Of a DNA stretch of 20,945 nt, positions 12,982-20,945 are shown piece after piece; position 1 is the stretch's first letter; every line of letters begins with the position of its first letter. The DNA comes from Thomasclavelia sp. (GTDB taxonomy: Bacteria; Bacillota_I; Bacilli_A; Erysipelotrichales; Erysipelotrichaceae): assembly GCA_020024765.1 (NCBI GenBank), contig JAHHTG010000010.1:1-20945 (forward strand). Direction: 5' to 3'. The notes under the pieces were generated by a model. The model was not told the DNA's origin and did not search any database. It worked only from the letters and a program-made list of their open reading frames with translations. A program made the position numbers and the translations under genes.

Positions 12982-14235
12982 ATGAAAGTATTAGTTATTG
13001 GTAGTGGCGGTCGCGAAAGCGCAATCGCTTATAAATTAAAACAAAGTACTAAAGTTGACGAATTATTCGCTTTACCAGGCAATCCTGGTATTAGCGAAAT
13101 CGCCACTTGTATTAGTGGTAGCGTCACAGATTTAGATTTTATTCTTGAAACTGTTGAAAAGAATCACATTGACTTTACAGTTGTTGGACCAGAAGTTCCG
13201 CTATGCTTAGGTTTAGCTGATTTATTAATGGAACATGGTCATAAAGTTTTTGGCCCTAAGCAAGCTGCTGCAACACTTGAGGGATCAAAAGCATATTCTA
13301 AAGCTTTTATGGAACGACATAATATTCCAACTGCAAAATATGTTGAAGTTAGTGATTATCATGAAGCAATTAAAGCGTTAGATAATTTTACATATCCACT
13401 TGTCATTAAAGCTGATGGTTTAGCTGCTGGAAAAGGTGTAGTTATTGCAGAAGATTATCCAACAGCTGAAAACACTTTAAAAGAAATGATGCTTGAAGGA
13501 GCTCTTGATAATGCTGGAAGTACTGTTGTTATTGAAGAATTCTTATCAGGTTTTGAATGTTCATTATTATGTTTCACAGATGGTGAGACAATTGTGCCGA
13601 TGGTTAGTGCTAAAGACCACAAACAAATCTTTGATGGCAACCATGGTCCAAATACAGGTGGTATGGGAACGGTTTCACCTAATCCATTTATGCCTGAAGG
13701 TATGGATGAAAAGATTGAAGAAACTATCCTTAAGCCTTTTATGGCTGGCTTAAAAGCAGATAACTTAGACTATCGTGGTGTTGTTTTTATTGGTTTGATG
13801 ATTGAAAACAATGAAGCGAAAGTTCTTGAATTTAATGTCCGTTTCGGCGATCCAGAAACACAATCAATTCTATTAAGACTTGATAGTGATTTATTAGAAA
13901 TTATGCTTGCTTGCGCAGAAAAACGTTTAGATAAGAATCTTGTGAAGTGGAACGATGAACATGTAGCATGTTTAGTTCTAGCAAGTGGTGGTTACCCAGG
14001 ATCATATGAAAAAGGTAAAGTTATCACTGGCTTAGATAAAGTTAATGAAGATGTTATTGTATTCCATGCTGGAACTAAAATGGTTGATGGCAACTTAGTT
14101 ACAAATGGTGGACGTGTTTTAAATGTTTGTGCTAAGGGCAAGGATTTAGATGAAGCGCGTGCGAAAGTCTACGCTGCTGCTGAAGTTATTGATTTTGAAG
14201 GTAAATATTACCGTAAAGACGTTGGTTTAATTTAA
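12982..14235 (+). CDS. purD: Phosphoribosylamine-glycine ligase (GAR synthetase)
   Basis: PurD joins glycine to phosphoribosylamine, the product of PurF, using ATP. It is 417 residues long, an ATP-grasp enzyme with N-terminal VLVIGSGGRE (3-12), the ATP-grasp segment VIKADGLAAGKGV, the loop SAKDHKQIFDGNHGPNTGGMG, and the metal-binding EFNVRFGDPETQ. ATG 12982 is preferred, six bases after AGGAG (12971-12975), which overlaps the purH TAG stop; a TTG one codon earlier is a less likely start. It is packed between purH and purL in one transcript. Confidence 0.96.
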   Translation: MKVLVIGSGGRESAIAYKLKQSTKVDELFALPGNPGISEIATCISGSVTDLDFILETVEKNHIDFTVVGPEVPLCLGLADLLMEHGHKVFGPKQAAATLEGSKAYSKAFMERHNIPTAKYVEVSDYHEAIKALDNFTYPLVIKADGLAAGKGVVIAEDYPTAENTLKEMMLEGALDNAGSTVVIEEFLSGFECSLLCFTDGETIVPMVSAKDHKQIFDGNHGPNTGGMGTVSPNPFMPEGMDEKIEETILKPFMAGLKADNLDYRGVVFIGLMIENNEAKVLEFNVRFGDPETQSILLRLDSDLLEIMLACAEKRLDKNLVKWNDEHVACLVLASGGYPGSYEKGKVITGLDKVNEDVIVFHAGTKMVDGNLVTNGGRVLNVCAKGKDLDEARAKVYAAAEVIDFEGKYYRKDVGLI

Positions 14236-14247
14236 GGAGCTAGATAA

Positions 14248-17200
14248 ATGAATAGAGTATATCGCGTATATGTCAAAAAACGTGCGGAATTTAAAGTTGA
14301 AGCTTTAGAAGTTTTAAATAATTTACGTACACAATTAAAACTAACTAACCTTGAAGATTTGGACATTATTAATCGCTATGATGTTCAAGGTGTTAGTGAA
14401 GAAGTTTTATTAACAGGGAATAAGACCATTTTAAGTGAACCAATGGTTGATGATGTTTATCTTGAAGATTACCCAAGTGAAGGTTTAATTACATTTGCAA
14501 TCGAATACTTACCTGGGCAATATGATCAAAGAGCCGATGCTTGTGAACAATGTTTCCAACTATTAACTGGTGAAAAGAATGTTAAAGTTAAATGTGCTAA
14601 ACTCATTGCTTTAAAAGGCAATTTAAGTCAAGAAGAAGTTGAACGTATTGAGCACTTCCTAATTAATCCGGTTGACCAACGTCTTGCTTCACTTGAAAAG
14701 GTAACAGATTTAAATGACGAAAGTAATGAAATTGCTGCTGTACCTACAATCGAAGGTTTTATTAATTTCAGCGATGAAGATTTACATCATTACATCGAAG
14801 CAAATGGCATGGCTATGAACTTTGATGATTTAAAGATTACACAAACTTACTATAAAGAAGAAGAACATCGTGATCCAACAGAAACCGAATTAAAAGTTTT
14901 AGATACATATTGGAGTGATCACTGTCGTCACACTACTTTCGCGACAATTATTGATGATATCGAAATTGAAAATGGTACATTTAAAGAAATTCTAGCGAAA
15001 GATATCGAAAACTATAAGACATCACGTCATATTGTTTATGGTGTTGAAACTAAACGTCCATTAACTTTAATGGATTTAGCCACAATTTCGATGAAGGAAC
15101 TTCGCAAAGCTGGTTATTTAAATGATCTTGAAGTTTCTGAAGAAATCAACGCTTGTTCAGTTGAACTTAAAGTTAAGACAAGCCAAGGCGATGAAGATTG
15201 GTTATTGATGTTTAAGAACGAAACACATAACCATCCAACAGAAATCGAACCTTTCGGTGGAGCTGCGACATGTTTAGGTGGTGCCATCCGTGACCCATTA
15301 TCAGGTCGTTCATATGTTTATCAATCAATGCGTATTACAGGTGCTGGTGATCCACGTACTAAACTCGATGATACATTAGCGGGTAAATTACCTCAACGCA
15401 AAATCTGTCAAGAAGCTGCTCATGGTTTCTCATCATACGGCAACCAAATTGGTTTAACAACTGGTTATGTTCATGAAATTTATGATGAAGGTTATGTCGC
15501 TAAACGTATGGAATTAGGTGCAGTTGTAGCAGCTGCTCCAAAAGCGCAAGTTAAACGTTTAGAACCATTAAATGGTCATGTTGTCTTGTTGATTGGCGGC
15601 CGTACAGGTCGTGATGGTATCGGTGGTGCAACTGGTTCATCTAAATCACATGAATTAAAGACTACAACAACTGCTGGTGCCGAAGTTCAAAAAGGTAATC
15701 CAGTTGAAGAACGCAAGATTCAACGTTTATTTAGAAATAGTGCAGTTTCAGAAAAGATTGTTCGTTGTAACGACTTTGGAGCAGGTGGCGTTTGTGTTGC
15801 AGTAGGTGAATTAGCTGATAGCTTAGACATTAACTTAGATGCAATACTTAAGAAATATGAAGGTTTAAATGGTACTGAACTCGCAATTTCTGAATCACAA
15901 GAAAGAATGGCTATTGTCATCGATCCTAAGGATGAAGAATTTATCAAAGATGCATGTCGTAAGGAAAATCTTGAAGTTGTCCGTGTTGCGACTGTTACTG
16001 ATACAAATCGTTTAGTTATGCACTATATGGGTCAAACAATTGTCGATATCAATCGTTCATTCTTAAACAAGAATGGTGCTAGTCGCCATCAAACTGTTAA
16101 GGTTGAACTTCCTGATTTCTCTCATAATCCATTTGCTGGGGATGTAAGTGAAGATTTCATCTCAACTTCTAAGAATACATTAGCTAAATTATCAGTATGT
16201 TCACAAAAAGGTTTAGTTGAAAGATTTGACTCTTCAATCGGTAATGCAACTGTTCTTTCACCTTTTGGTGGTAAGACATTAAGAACTGAAACTGAAGGTA
16301 TGTGTGCTTTATTACCAGTTTTAGGTAAAGAAACTACAACTTGTTCAATGATGGCTTATGGCTATAATCCAAAGATTTCAAAGTGGTCTCCATACCATGG
16401 TGCAATTTATGCTGTGATCGAATCACTCGCAAAGATTGTGGCAATGGGTGGTGATTATCATACAGTTCGTTTCTCATTCCAAGAATTCTTTGAAAAATTA
16501 TTAAATGAACCAACTCGTTGGGGCAAACCATTTGCAGCACTGCTTGGCGCATATCGCGTTCAAAGCGCTTTAAAACTTGCTTCAATCGGTGGTAAAGACT
16601 CAATGTCTGGTTCGTTTGAAGATATTCACGTTCCACCAACACTTGTATCGTTTGCGATTACTGGTGCTGATGTGAAACATGTTGTAACACCTGAACTTAA
16701 GGCTGCTAATCATAAACTAGTTGAAGTTACGATCAACAAAGACGAATTTGGTGTTCATAACTTTGAACAATTGATGGCAAGCTATGATGAAATTCATCAA
16801 TTAATGGTTGCTGGCAAAGTTTATAGTGCTTATACAGTTAAAGATGGTGGTTTACTAGAAGCAATTTACAAGATGGCTTTTGGTAACAATATCGGCGTTA
16901 AGATTGCTGAAGTGTTGAGTCTTCAAGAACTAGTTGCTAAGAATTATGGCAATATCGTTCTTGAACTTGATGAAGATGTTGAAATGGTTAGCAGTCATCG
17001 TATCGTTGGTCATACAACTTCTGAATCAGAAGTTGAATTTAAGGGGGAAAAGTTAATCTTAGAAGAAGCATACAAAGCGAACGCCGCAACACTAGAAGAT
17101 ATTTATCCAACAAGTCAAGTAGCCAAGACTGATGAAGTTATTATTAAGGATTGCACTGAAAGACCTGCTAAAATGCATGCGTCAAAAGTGTACGATGAAG

Positions 17201-17994
17201 TTAAAGTTGTCATTCCAGTCTTCCCAGGTACAAACTGTGAGTTCGATTCGAAACGCGCATTCGAAAGAGCTGGTGCAACAGTTAAATTAGTACTTATCCG
17301 TAACAAGACAGAAAACGACATTAAAGAATCTGTTGAGGAATTGGAAGCAGCCATCAATGAAGCACAAATTGTGATGTTCCCAGGTGGATTCTCAGCTGGA
17401 GATGAACCGGAAGGTTCTGGTAAGTTCATTGCGACTGTTTTCAGAAATCCAGAACTTAAAGCTGCTATGGACGATTTACTAGCTAATCGTGAAGGCTTGG
17501 TTCTAGGTATCTGTAATGGTTTCCAAGCGTTAATTAAGTTAGGTTTATTACCTGATGGCAAGATTCGTGAAATGAATCGAGATGATGCAACATTGACATT
17601 TAATACAATTGGTCGTCACTTATCACAAGTTGTTAAGACAAGAATTGCATCAGTTAAATCGCCATGGCTTGCTAATGTTGAAGTTGGTGATATCCACGTT
17701 GTTCCAATTTCACATGGCGAAGGTCGTTTCGTAGCGCCAAAAGCTAAGCTTGAAGAATTCTTCGAGAATGGCCAAGTTATTACACAATACGTTGATGACA
17801 ATGGTCAACCAACAATGGTTTCACCATTCAATCCTAATGGTTCAATGATGGCTGTTGAAGGTCTTGTATCTCGTGATGGACGCGTTTTAGGTAAGATGGC
17901 TCATAGCGAAAGACAAGGTGAAAATCGTAACTTAAATATTTACGGTGAAATGGATCAAAGAATCTTTGAAGCAGGCGTTAAATATTTTAAATAA
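14248..17994 (+). CDS. purL: Phosphoribosylformylglycinamidine synthase, single-chain (PurS-PurL-PurQ fused)
   Basis: This enzyme converts FGAR, glutamine and ATP to FGAM. At 1248 residues it is the long one-chain form, where many Bacilli have separate PurS, PurL and PurQ. The N-terminal 150 residues are PurS-like. The synthetase part has YWSDHCRHTTF (near 220) and FKNETHNHPTEIEPFGGAATCLGG, plus a second PurM-like half. The C-terminal glutaminase has FPGTNCEFDS, FPGGFSAGDE, the nucleophile C1089 in GICNGFQ, and H1156 and E1158 in SHGEGRF, so the triad is complete, in contrast to PurF. AAGGAG overlaps the purD stop region. It is the last gene of the unit; a hairpin follows 10 bases after the stop. 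Confidence 0.97.
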   Translation: MNRVYRVYVKKRAEFKVEALEVLNNLRTQLKLTNLEDLDIINRYDVQGVSEEVLLTGNKTILSEPMVDDVYLEDYPSEGLITFAIEYLPGQYDQRADACEQCFQLLTGEKNVKVKCAKLIALKGNLSQEEVERIEHFLINPVDQRLASLEKVTDLNDESNEIAAVPTIEGFINFSDEDLHHYIEANGMAMNFDDLKITQTYYKEEEHRDPTETELKVLDTYWSDHCRHTTFATIIDDIEIENGTFKEILAKDIENYKTSRHIVYGVETKRPLTLMDLATISMKELRKAGYLNDLEVSEEINACSVELKVKTSQGDEDWLLMFKNETHNHPTEIEPFGGAATCLGGAIRDPLSGRSYVYQSMRITGAGDPRTKLDDTLAGKLPQRKICQEAAHGFSSYGNQIGLTTGYVHEIYDEGYVAKRMELGAVVAAAPKAQVKRLEPLNGHVVLLIGGRTGRDGIGGATGSSKSHELKTTTTAGAEVQKGNPVEERKIQRLFRNSAVSEKIVRCNDFGAGGVCVAVGELADSLDINLDAILKKYEGLNGTELAISESQERMAIVIDPKDEEFIKDACRKENLEVVRVATVTDTNRLVMHYMGQTIVDINRSFLNKNGASRHQTVKVELPDFSHNPFAGDVSEDFISTSKNTLAKLSVCSQKGLVERFDSSIGNATVLSPFGGKTLRTETEGMCALLPVLGKETTTCSMMAYGYNPKISKWSPYHGAIYAVIESLAKIVAMGGDYHTVRFSFQEFFEKLLNEPTRWGKPFAALLGAYRVQSALKLASIGGKDSMSGSFEDIHVPPTLVSFAITGADVKHVVTPELKAANHKLVEVTINKDEFGVHNFEQLMASYDEIHQLMVAGKVYSAYTVKDGGLLEAIYKMAFGNNIGVKIAEVLSLQELVAKNYGNIVLELDEDVEMVSSHRIVGHTTSESEVEFKGEKLILEEAYKANAATLEDIYPTSQVAKTDEVIIKDCTERPAKMHASKVYDEVKVVIPVFPGTNCEFDSKRAFERAGATVKLVLIRNKTENDIKESVEELEAAINEAQIVMFPGGFSAGDEPEGSGKFIATVFRNPELKAAMDDLLANREGLVLGICNGFQALIKLGLLPDGKIREMNRDDATLTFNTIGRHLSQVVKTRIASVKSPWLANVEVGDIHVVPISHGEGRFVAPKAKLEEFFENGQVITQYVDDNGQPTMVSPFNPNGSMMAVEGLVSRDGRVLGKMAHSERQGENRNLNIYGEMDQRIFEAGVKYFK

Positions 17995-18003
17995 TGATAT
18001 AAT
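17995..18003 (+). promoter_or_regulatory. Extended -10 promoter for the UPF0237-UPF0210 genes
   Basis: TGATATAAT is a perfect extended -10 (TGn plus TATAAT at 17998-18003), starting on the base after the purL stop codon. No good -35 is seen. A start near 18010 would lie inside the following hairpin, so that hairpin would stop purL read-through without blocking this promoter. Confidence 0.5.
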
Positions 18004-18030
18004 AAAGGGGCAGGGCATGCCCCTTTTATT
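18004..18030 (+). terminator. Intrinsic terminator of the fhs-pur unit
   Basis: AAAGGGGC (18004-18011) pairs with GCCCCTTT (18019-18026) around AGGGCAT, followed by TTTTATTT. The T tract is short and interrupted, so some read-through into the next genes is plausible. Confidence 0.8.
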
Positions 18031-18043
18031 TAGGAGAAAACAT

Positions 18044-18316
18044 ATGGAAAAAGCAATTATTTCAGTATTAGGTAAAGATCAAATCGGTATTATCGCTCGT
18101 GTTTGCAACTTTTTAGCTGATGAAAAAATTAATATTGACGATATTTCTCAAACAATTCGTCAAGGTTATTTCAATATGATGATGATTGTCAGTTTGGATG
18201 ATACAAATAGTGATATTGCTAAGATTAACGAAGGATTACAAGAATTGAGTAAAGAAATTGGTGTTTCAATCAAGATTCAACATGAAGATTTCTTTAACCA
18301 AATGCATCGTATTTAG
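18044..18316 (+). CDS. UPF0237 family ACT-domain protein
   Basis: A 90-residue protein made almost entirely of one ACT domain, similar to UPF0237 proteins (for example streptococcal SP_0238-type). ACT domains usually bind small molecules such as amino acids; the ligand here is unknown. The N-terminus MEKAIISVLGKDQIGIIARVC is a typical beta-loop-helix of the domain, with the G-x-D-x-x-G-I-I turn at residues 10-17. AGGAG (18032-18036), seven bases before ATG 18044, sets the start; an upstream in-frame start at 17945 would run over the end of purL and the terminator. It is followed 11 bases later by the UPF0210 gene, the same pairing seen in many Firmicutes, which suggests a joint function. Confidence 0.88.
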   Translation: MEKAIISVLGKDQIGIIARVCNFLADEKINIDDISQTIRQGYFNMMMIVSLDDTNSDIAKINEGLQELSKEIGVSIKIQHEDFFNQMHRI

Positions 18317-18327
18317 GTGAGATAATT

Positions 18328-19692
18328 ATGATTAATATTTTTGAAGTTAATGAAACCAACAAGATGATTAGTGAGGAAAATCTTGATGTCCGCACAATCA
18401 CTATCGGAATTAGTTTATTGGATTGCATCGATAGCGATATTGATAAACTTTGCGAAAATATTTATAACAAGGTTACACGTATTGCCAAGAATCTTGTTAA
18501 AGTTGGTCAAGATATTGAAAATAAATATGGCATTCCTATTGTCAATAAAAGAATTTCGGTGACACCAATCGCCTTAGTTGGTGCAAGTGCTTGTCATACA
18601 CCTAGTGATTTCGTTAAAATTGCTAAAACTTTAGATAAAGCAGCGCTTGAATTAAACGTCAACTTTATTGGTGGTTATAGTGCTATTGTTTCTAAAGGAA
18701 TGACCAAGGCTGATGAGTTATTGATTCGTTCAATTCCGGAAGCTTTGGCAGCTACCGAAAGAATTTGTAGTTCTGTCAATGTTGGTTCAACAAAGACTGG
18801 AATTAATATGGATGCTGTGAAATTAATCGGTGAAAAGGTTAAAGAAGCGGCTGAATTGAGCAAGGATCAAGATTCTTTGGCTTGTGCAAAATTTGTAGTT
18901 TTCTGTAATGCGCCAGATGATAATCCATTCATGGCCGGTGCTTTCCATGGTGTTAGCGAAGCTGATGCAATTATCAATGTTGGTGTTAGCGGGCCAGGTG
19001 TTGTTCGCAAAGCAATTCAACTTGCGAAAGGCCAAGATTTCGGTGAATTATGTAATACTATTAAGAAAACAGCCTTTAAGATTACTCGTGTTGGCCAACT
19101 AGTAGCTCTAGAAGCTTCAAAAGCTTTAGGTATTCCTTTTGGTATTGTCGATTTATCATTAGCACCAACACCAGCGATTGGTGATAGTATTGCAGAATGT
19201 CTTGAAGCAATGGGTTTAGAACGTGTAGGTGCTCCTGGTACAACAGCCGCTTTGGCAATGTTGAATGACCAAGTTAAGAAAGGCGGCGTCATGGCTTCTT
19301 CTTATGTCGGTGGTTTATCAGGTGCTTTCATTCCGGTTAGTGAAGATCAAGGTATGATTGATGCTGTTTTATGCAATGCCTTGACATTAGAAAAACTTGA
19401 AGCAATGACTTGCGTATGTTCCGTTGGTCTTGATATGATCGCAATCCCTGGCAAGACAAGCGCTAAGACTATTTCAGGTATTATTGCTGATGAAATGGCA
19501 ATTGGTATGATCAACCAAAAGACGACAGCTGTACGTTTAATTCCAGTTATTGGCAAAGATGTTGGTGATACTGTTGAATTTGGCGGTTTACTTGGCTATG
19601 CGCCAATTATGCCGGTTAATGAATTTAGTTGTGACGAATTTGTTGATCGTGGTGGACGTATCCCAGCTCCAATTCATAGTTTTAAAAACTAA
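18328..19692 (+). CDS. UPF0210 (DUF711) family protein, function unknown
   Basis: A 454-residue soluble protein of the UPF0210/DUF711 family, sometimes labelled 'PFL family' because its fold resembles pyruvate formate-lyase. Length fits (about 445-455). Features seen: ITIGISLLDCIDSDID (25-40), a VTPIALVGASACHTP segment, VNVGVSGPGVV-like INVGVSGPGVVRKA, FGIVDLSLAPTPAIGDSIAE, and a C-terminal GGRIPAPIHSFKN tail. No membrane segment or signal peptide is visible. No biochemical role is known to me; I see no classical glycyl-radical RVSGY motif, so formate-lyase activity should not be assumed. It is probably co-translated with the ACT-domain protein. AGGTGAG upstream serves as ribosome site. Confidence 0.87.
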   Translation: MINIFEVNETNKMISEENLDVRTITIGISLLDCIDSDIDKLCENIYNKVTRIAKNLVKVGQDIENKYGIPIVNKRISVTPIALVGASACHTPSDFVKIAKTLDKAALELNVNFIGGYSAIVSKGMTKADELLIRSIPEALAATERICSSVNVGSTKTGINMDAVKLIGEKVKEAAELSKDQDSLACAKFVVFCNAPDDNPFMAGAFHGVSEADAIINVGVSGPGVVRKAIQLAKGQDFGELCNTIKKTAFKITRVGQLVALEASKALGIPFGIVDLSLAPTPAIGDSIAECLEAMGLERVGAPGTTAALAMLNDQVKKGGVMASSYVGGLSGAFIPVSEDQGMIDAVLCNALTLEKLEAMTCVCSVGLDMIAIPGKTSAKTISGIIADEMAIGMINQKTTAVRLIPVIGKDVGDTVEFGGLLGYAPIMPVNEFSCDEFVDRGGRIPAPIHSFKN

Positions 19693-19704
19693 GATGTTAT
19701 TTAC

Positions 19705-19741
19705 AAGCTTGATTTCTTATGTGAAGAATTCAAGCTTTTTT
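19705..19741 (+). terminator. Strong intrinsic terminator after the UPF0210 gene
   Basis: AAGCTTGA (19705-19712) pairs with TCAAGCTT (19730-19737). After one mismatch, five further inner pairs (TTCTT with AAGAA) extend the stem. The run TTTTTT (19736-19741) follows. It closes the UPF0237-UPF0210 unit. Confidence 0.92.
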
Positions 19742-19748
19742 AAACAAT

Positions 19749-19776
19749 GTGAAACAGCATGGGAATGTGCTAAAAT
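19749..19776 (+). promoter_or_regulatory. Promoter for pncB
   Basis: An extended -10, TGCTAAAAT (19768-19776), lies 16 bases after GTGAAA (19749-19754), a weak -35 with 4 of 6 consensus bases. The leader to the ATG is about 30 bases, with no obvious regulatory fold. Confidence 0.55.
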
Positions 19777-19811
19777 ATAGGGAGCAAATCAGTTGAAGGA
19801 GTCAAACAATT

Positions 19812-20945
19812 ATGGAAGATAGATTTATGAATATTAATAGTGGCCGTAATTTGACAATGTTGATGGATTATTATGAATTGACGATGGCAAATGGTTACTA
19901 TAAATTGGGGTTAAAAGATGAATGGGTGTCTTTCGATGTCTTTTTTAGAAGTATCCCTGAAGGCGGTGGTTTTGTTTTAGCTGCTGGGCTTGAATCGATT
20001 ATTTCATATATTAAAAACATGCATTTCGGTGATGAAGATATCGAATTTTTGAGAAGCAAGGGTATTTTTGACGAAGGTTTCTTAGAATATTTACATAATT
20101 TTAAATTTACAGGTGATATTGATGCGGTTAAAGAAGGCACACCGGTTTATCCACAAACACCAGTTATTACAGTTAGTGCACCACTTTGTGAAGCTCAAAT
20201 GGTTGAGACTATGCTGTTATTATCATTCAATCATCAATCATTAATTGCAACAAAAACTAATCGAATTGTTCGTGCTGCCGAAGGTCGTGCTGTAATGGAA
20301 TTTGGTGCTCGTCGTGCGCATGGTTATGATGCAGCTATTTTAGGAGCTAGAGCTTCAGCGATTGGCGGTGCTAAATTAACAGCAACTACAATCGTTGATC
20401 AAATGTTTGGCTTTAGTGCGACTGGCACAATGGCCCATTCTTGGATACAATTCTTCGATTCTGATTACGAAGCTTTCAAAGCTTACGCAAAAGTTTATCC
20501 TGATACATCTGTATTCTTATTAGATACATTTAATGTGCTTGAAAGTGGTTTACCTGCCGCCATTAAAGTTGCAAAAGAAATTATTGAACCTCAAGGTTAT
20601 CGTTTAAAGGGTGTTCGTATTGATAGTGGTGACTTAGCATATCTATCAAAGCATATCCGTCAAATCTTGGATGATGCTGGTATGGAGGATTGTAATATCG
20701 TTGTATCAAATAGCATTGATGAATATCTAATTCAATCATTGAATATGCAAGGTGCAAAAGTTAATTCATATGGTGTTGGTGAACGTTTGATTACTTCTAA
20801 GAGTGAACCAGTTTTTGGTGGTGTTTATAAATTGACGGCGGTTAGAAATCATGAAACACATGAATTTGAACCACGTATTAAGATTTCGGAAAATGTTGAT
20901 AAGATTATCAATCCTGGACGTAAAAAATTGTATCGAATTTATGAT
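19812..20945 (+). CDS. pncB: Nicotinate phosphoribosyltransferase (3' end beyond window)
   Basis: This enzyme couples nicotinate with PRPP to give nicotinate mononucleotide in NAD salvage (Preiss-Handler pathway). The frame is open to the window edge: 378 residues are seen of an expected 480 or so. It begins MEDRFMNINSGRNLTMLMDYYELTMANGYY, in which DYYELTMANGY corresponds to the family TDLYxLTMxxGY. Further landmarks are VFFRSIPEGGGF, EFGARRAHGYDAAILGARA, ATGTMAHSW, GVRIDSGDLAYLS and VFGGVYKL, all family signatures around the active site. AAGGAG (19796-19801) lies ten bases before ATG 19812; ATG 19827 is an alternative. Like PurF it consumes PRPP. No stop, frameshift or odd composition appears in the visible part. 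Confidence 0.95.
   Translation, partial: MEDRFMNINSGRNLTMLMDYYELTMANGYYKLGLKDEWVSFDVFFRSIPEGGGFVLAAGLESIISYIKNMHFGDEDIEFLRSKGIFDEGFLEYLHNFKFTGDIDAVKEGTPVYPQTPVITVSAPLCEAQMVETMLLLSFNHQSLIATKTNRIVRAAEGRAVMEFGARRAHGYDAAILGARASAIGGAKLTATTIVDQMFGFSATGTMAHSWIQFFDSDYEAFKAYAKVYPDTSVFLLDTFNVLESGLPAAIKVAKEIIEPQGYRLKGVRIDSGDLAYLSKHIRQILDDAGMEDCNIVVSNSIDEYLIQSLNMQGAKVNSYGVGERLITSKSEPVFGGVYKLTAVRNHETHEFEPRIKISENVDKIINPGRKKLYRIYD

Noticed and set aside
17945..18043. Longer N-terminus for the ACT-domain protein starting at 17945
   Set aside because: It would overlap the end of purL in another frame and run through the terminator; AGGAG before ATG 18044 marks the real start.
19550..19780. 76-codon + strand frame across the end of the UPF0210 gene
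   Set aside because: It overlaps a conserved gene in another frame, then crosses a strong terminator and the pncB promoter; no ribosome site or family resemblance.
1..20945. CRISPR array, mobile element, tRNA or rRNA
   Set aside because: No direct-repeat array, transposase or integrase sequence, or recognisable stable-RNA fold was found by reading either strand.

Overview
The window is a low-GC Gram-positive (Bacillota) chromosome segment devoted to nucleotide metabolism. AT-rich codon choice, strong GGAGG-type ribosome sites, a class 1B PyrD/PyrK pair, a one-chain clostridial-type PurL, type III glutamine synthetase, a guanine riboswitch and a ZTP riboswitch all fit. A member of the Erysipelotrichia or a nearby clostridial lineage is my best guess, but this is inference. 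All genes lie on the + strand.

Layout: (1) 1-75 is the 3' end of a guanine-type purine riboswitch and its terminator, controlling an AzgA/PbuG-like hypoxanthine/guanine permease (106-1437) that has its own 3' terminator. (2) An extended -10 promoter at about 1479 starts pyrK-pyrD-purC-purF-glnN (1510-7436). These genes are tightly packed and run from electron transfer for dihydroorotate oxidation to PRPP amination and glutamine synthesis. purF carries an in-frame TGA at 4303-4305. (3) A sigma-A-like promoter (7463-7491) and a ZTP/ZMP riboswitch (about 7505-7597) start a second unit, fhs-purE-purM-purN-purH-purD-purL (7648-17994). (4) An extended -10 and a hairpin terminator separate purL from a UPF0237 ACT-domain protein and a UPF0210 protein (18044-19692), closed by a strong terminator. 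(5) A last promoter drives nicotinate phosphoribosyltransferase pncB, which runs off the window end.

Together these genes make IMP from PRPP, except that purK and purB are not in the window. Fhs supplies 10-formyl-THF for PurN and PurH, and GlnN can supply glutamine for PurF and PurL. ZTP/ZMP accumulates when 10-formyl-THF is short, so a riboswitch in front of fhs and purH forms a sensible feedback loop. The permease is expected to be off when guanine or hypoxanthine is plentiful.

The most unusual point is purF. The reading frame is broken by one TGA with no frameshift, the glutaminase domain has no N-terminal catalytic Cys, residues around the TGA deviate from my memory of the family, and a glutamine synthetase gene follows at once. 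This could be a nonsense mutation, a decaying glutaminase domain with reinitiation of the phosphoribosyltransferase part, or a sequence error. I see no CRISPR array, tRNA, rRNA or insertion sequence, and no gene-free stretch longer than 300 bases.
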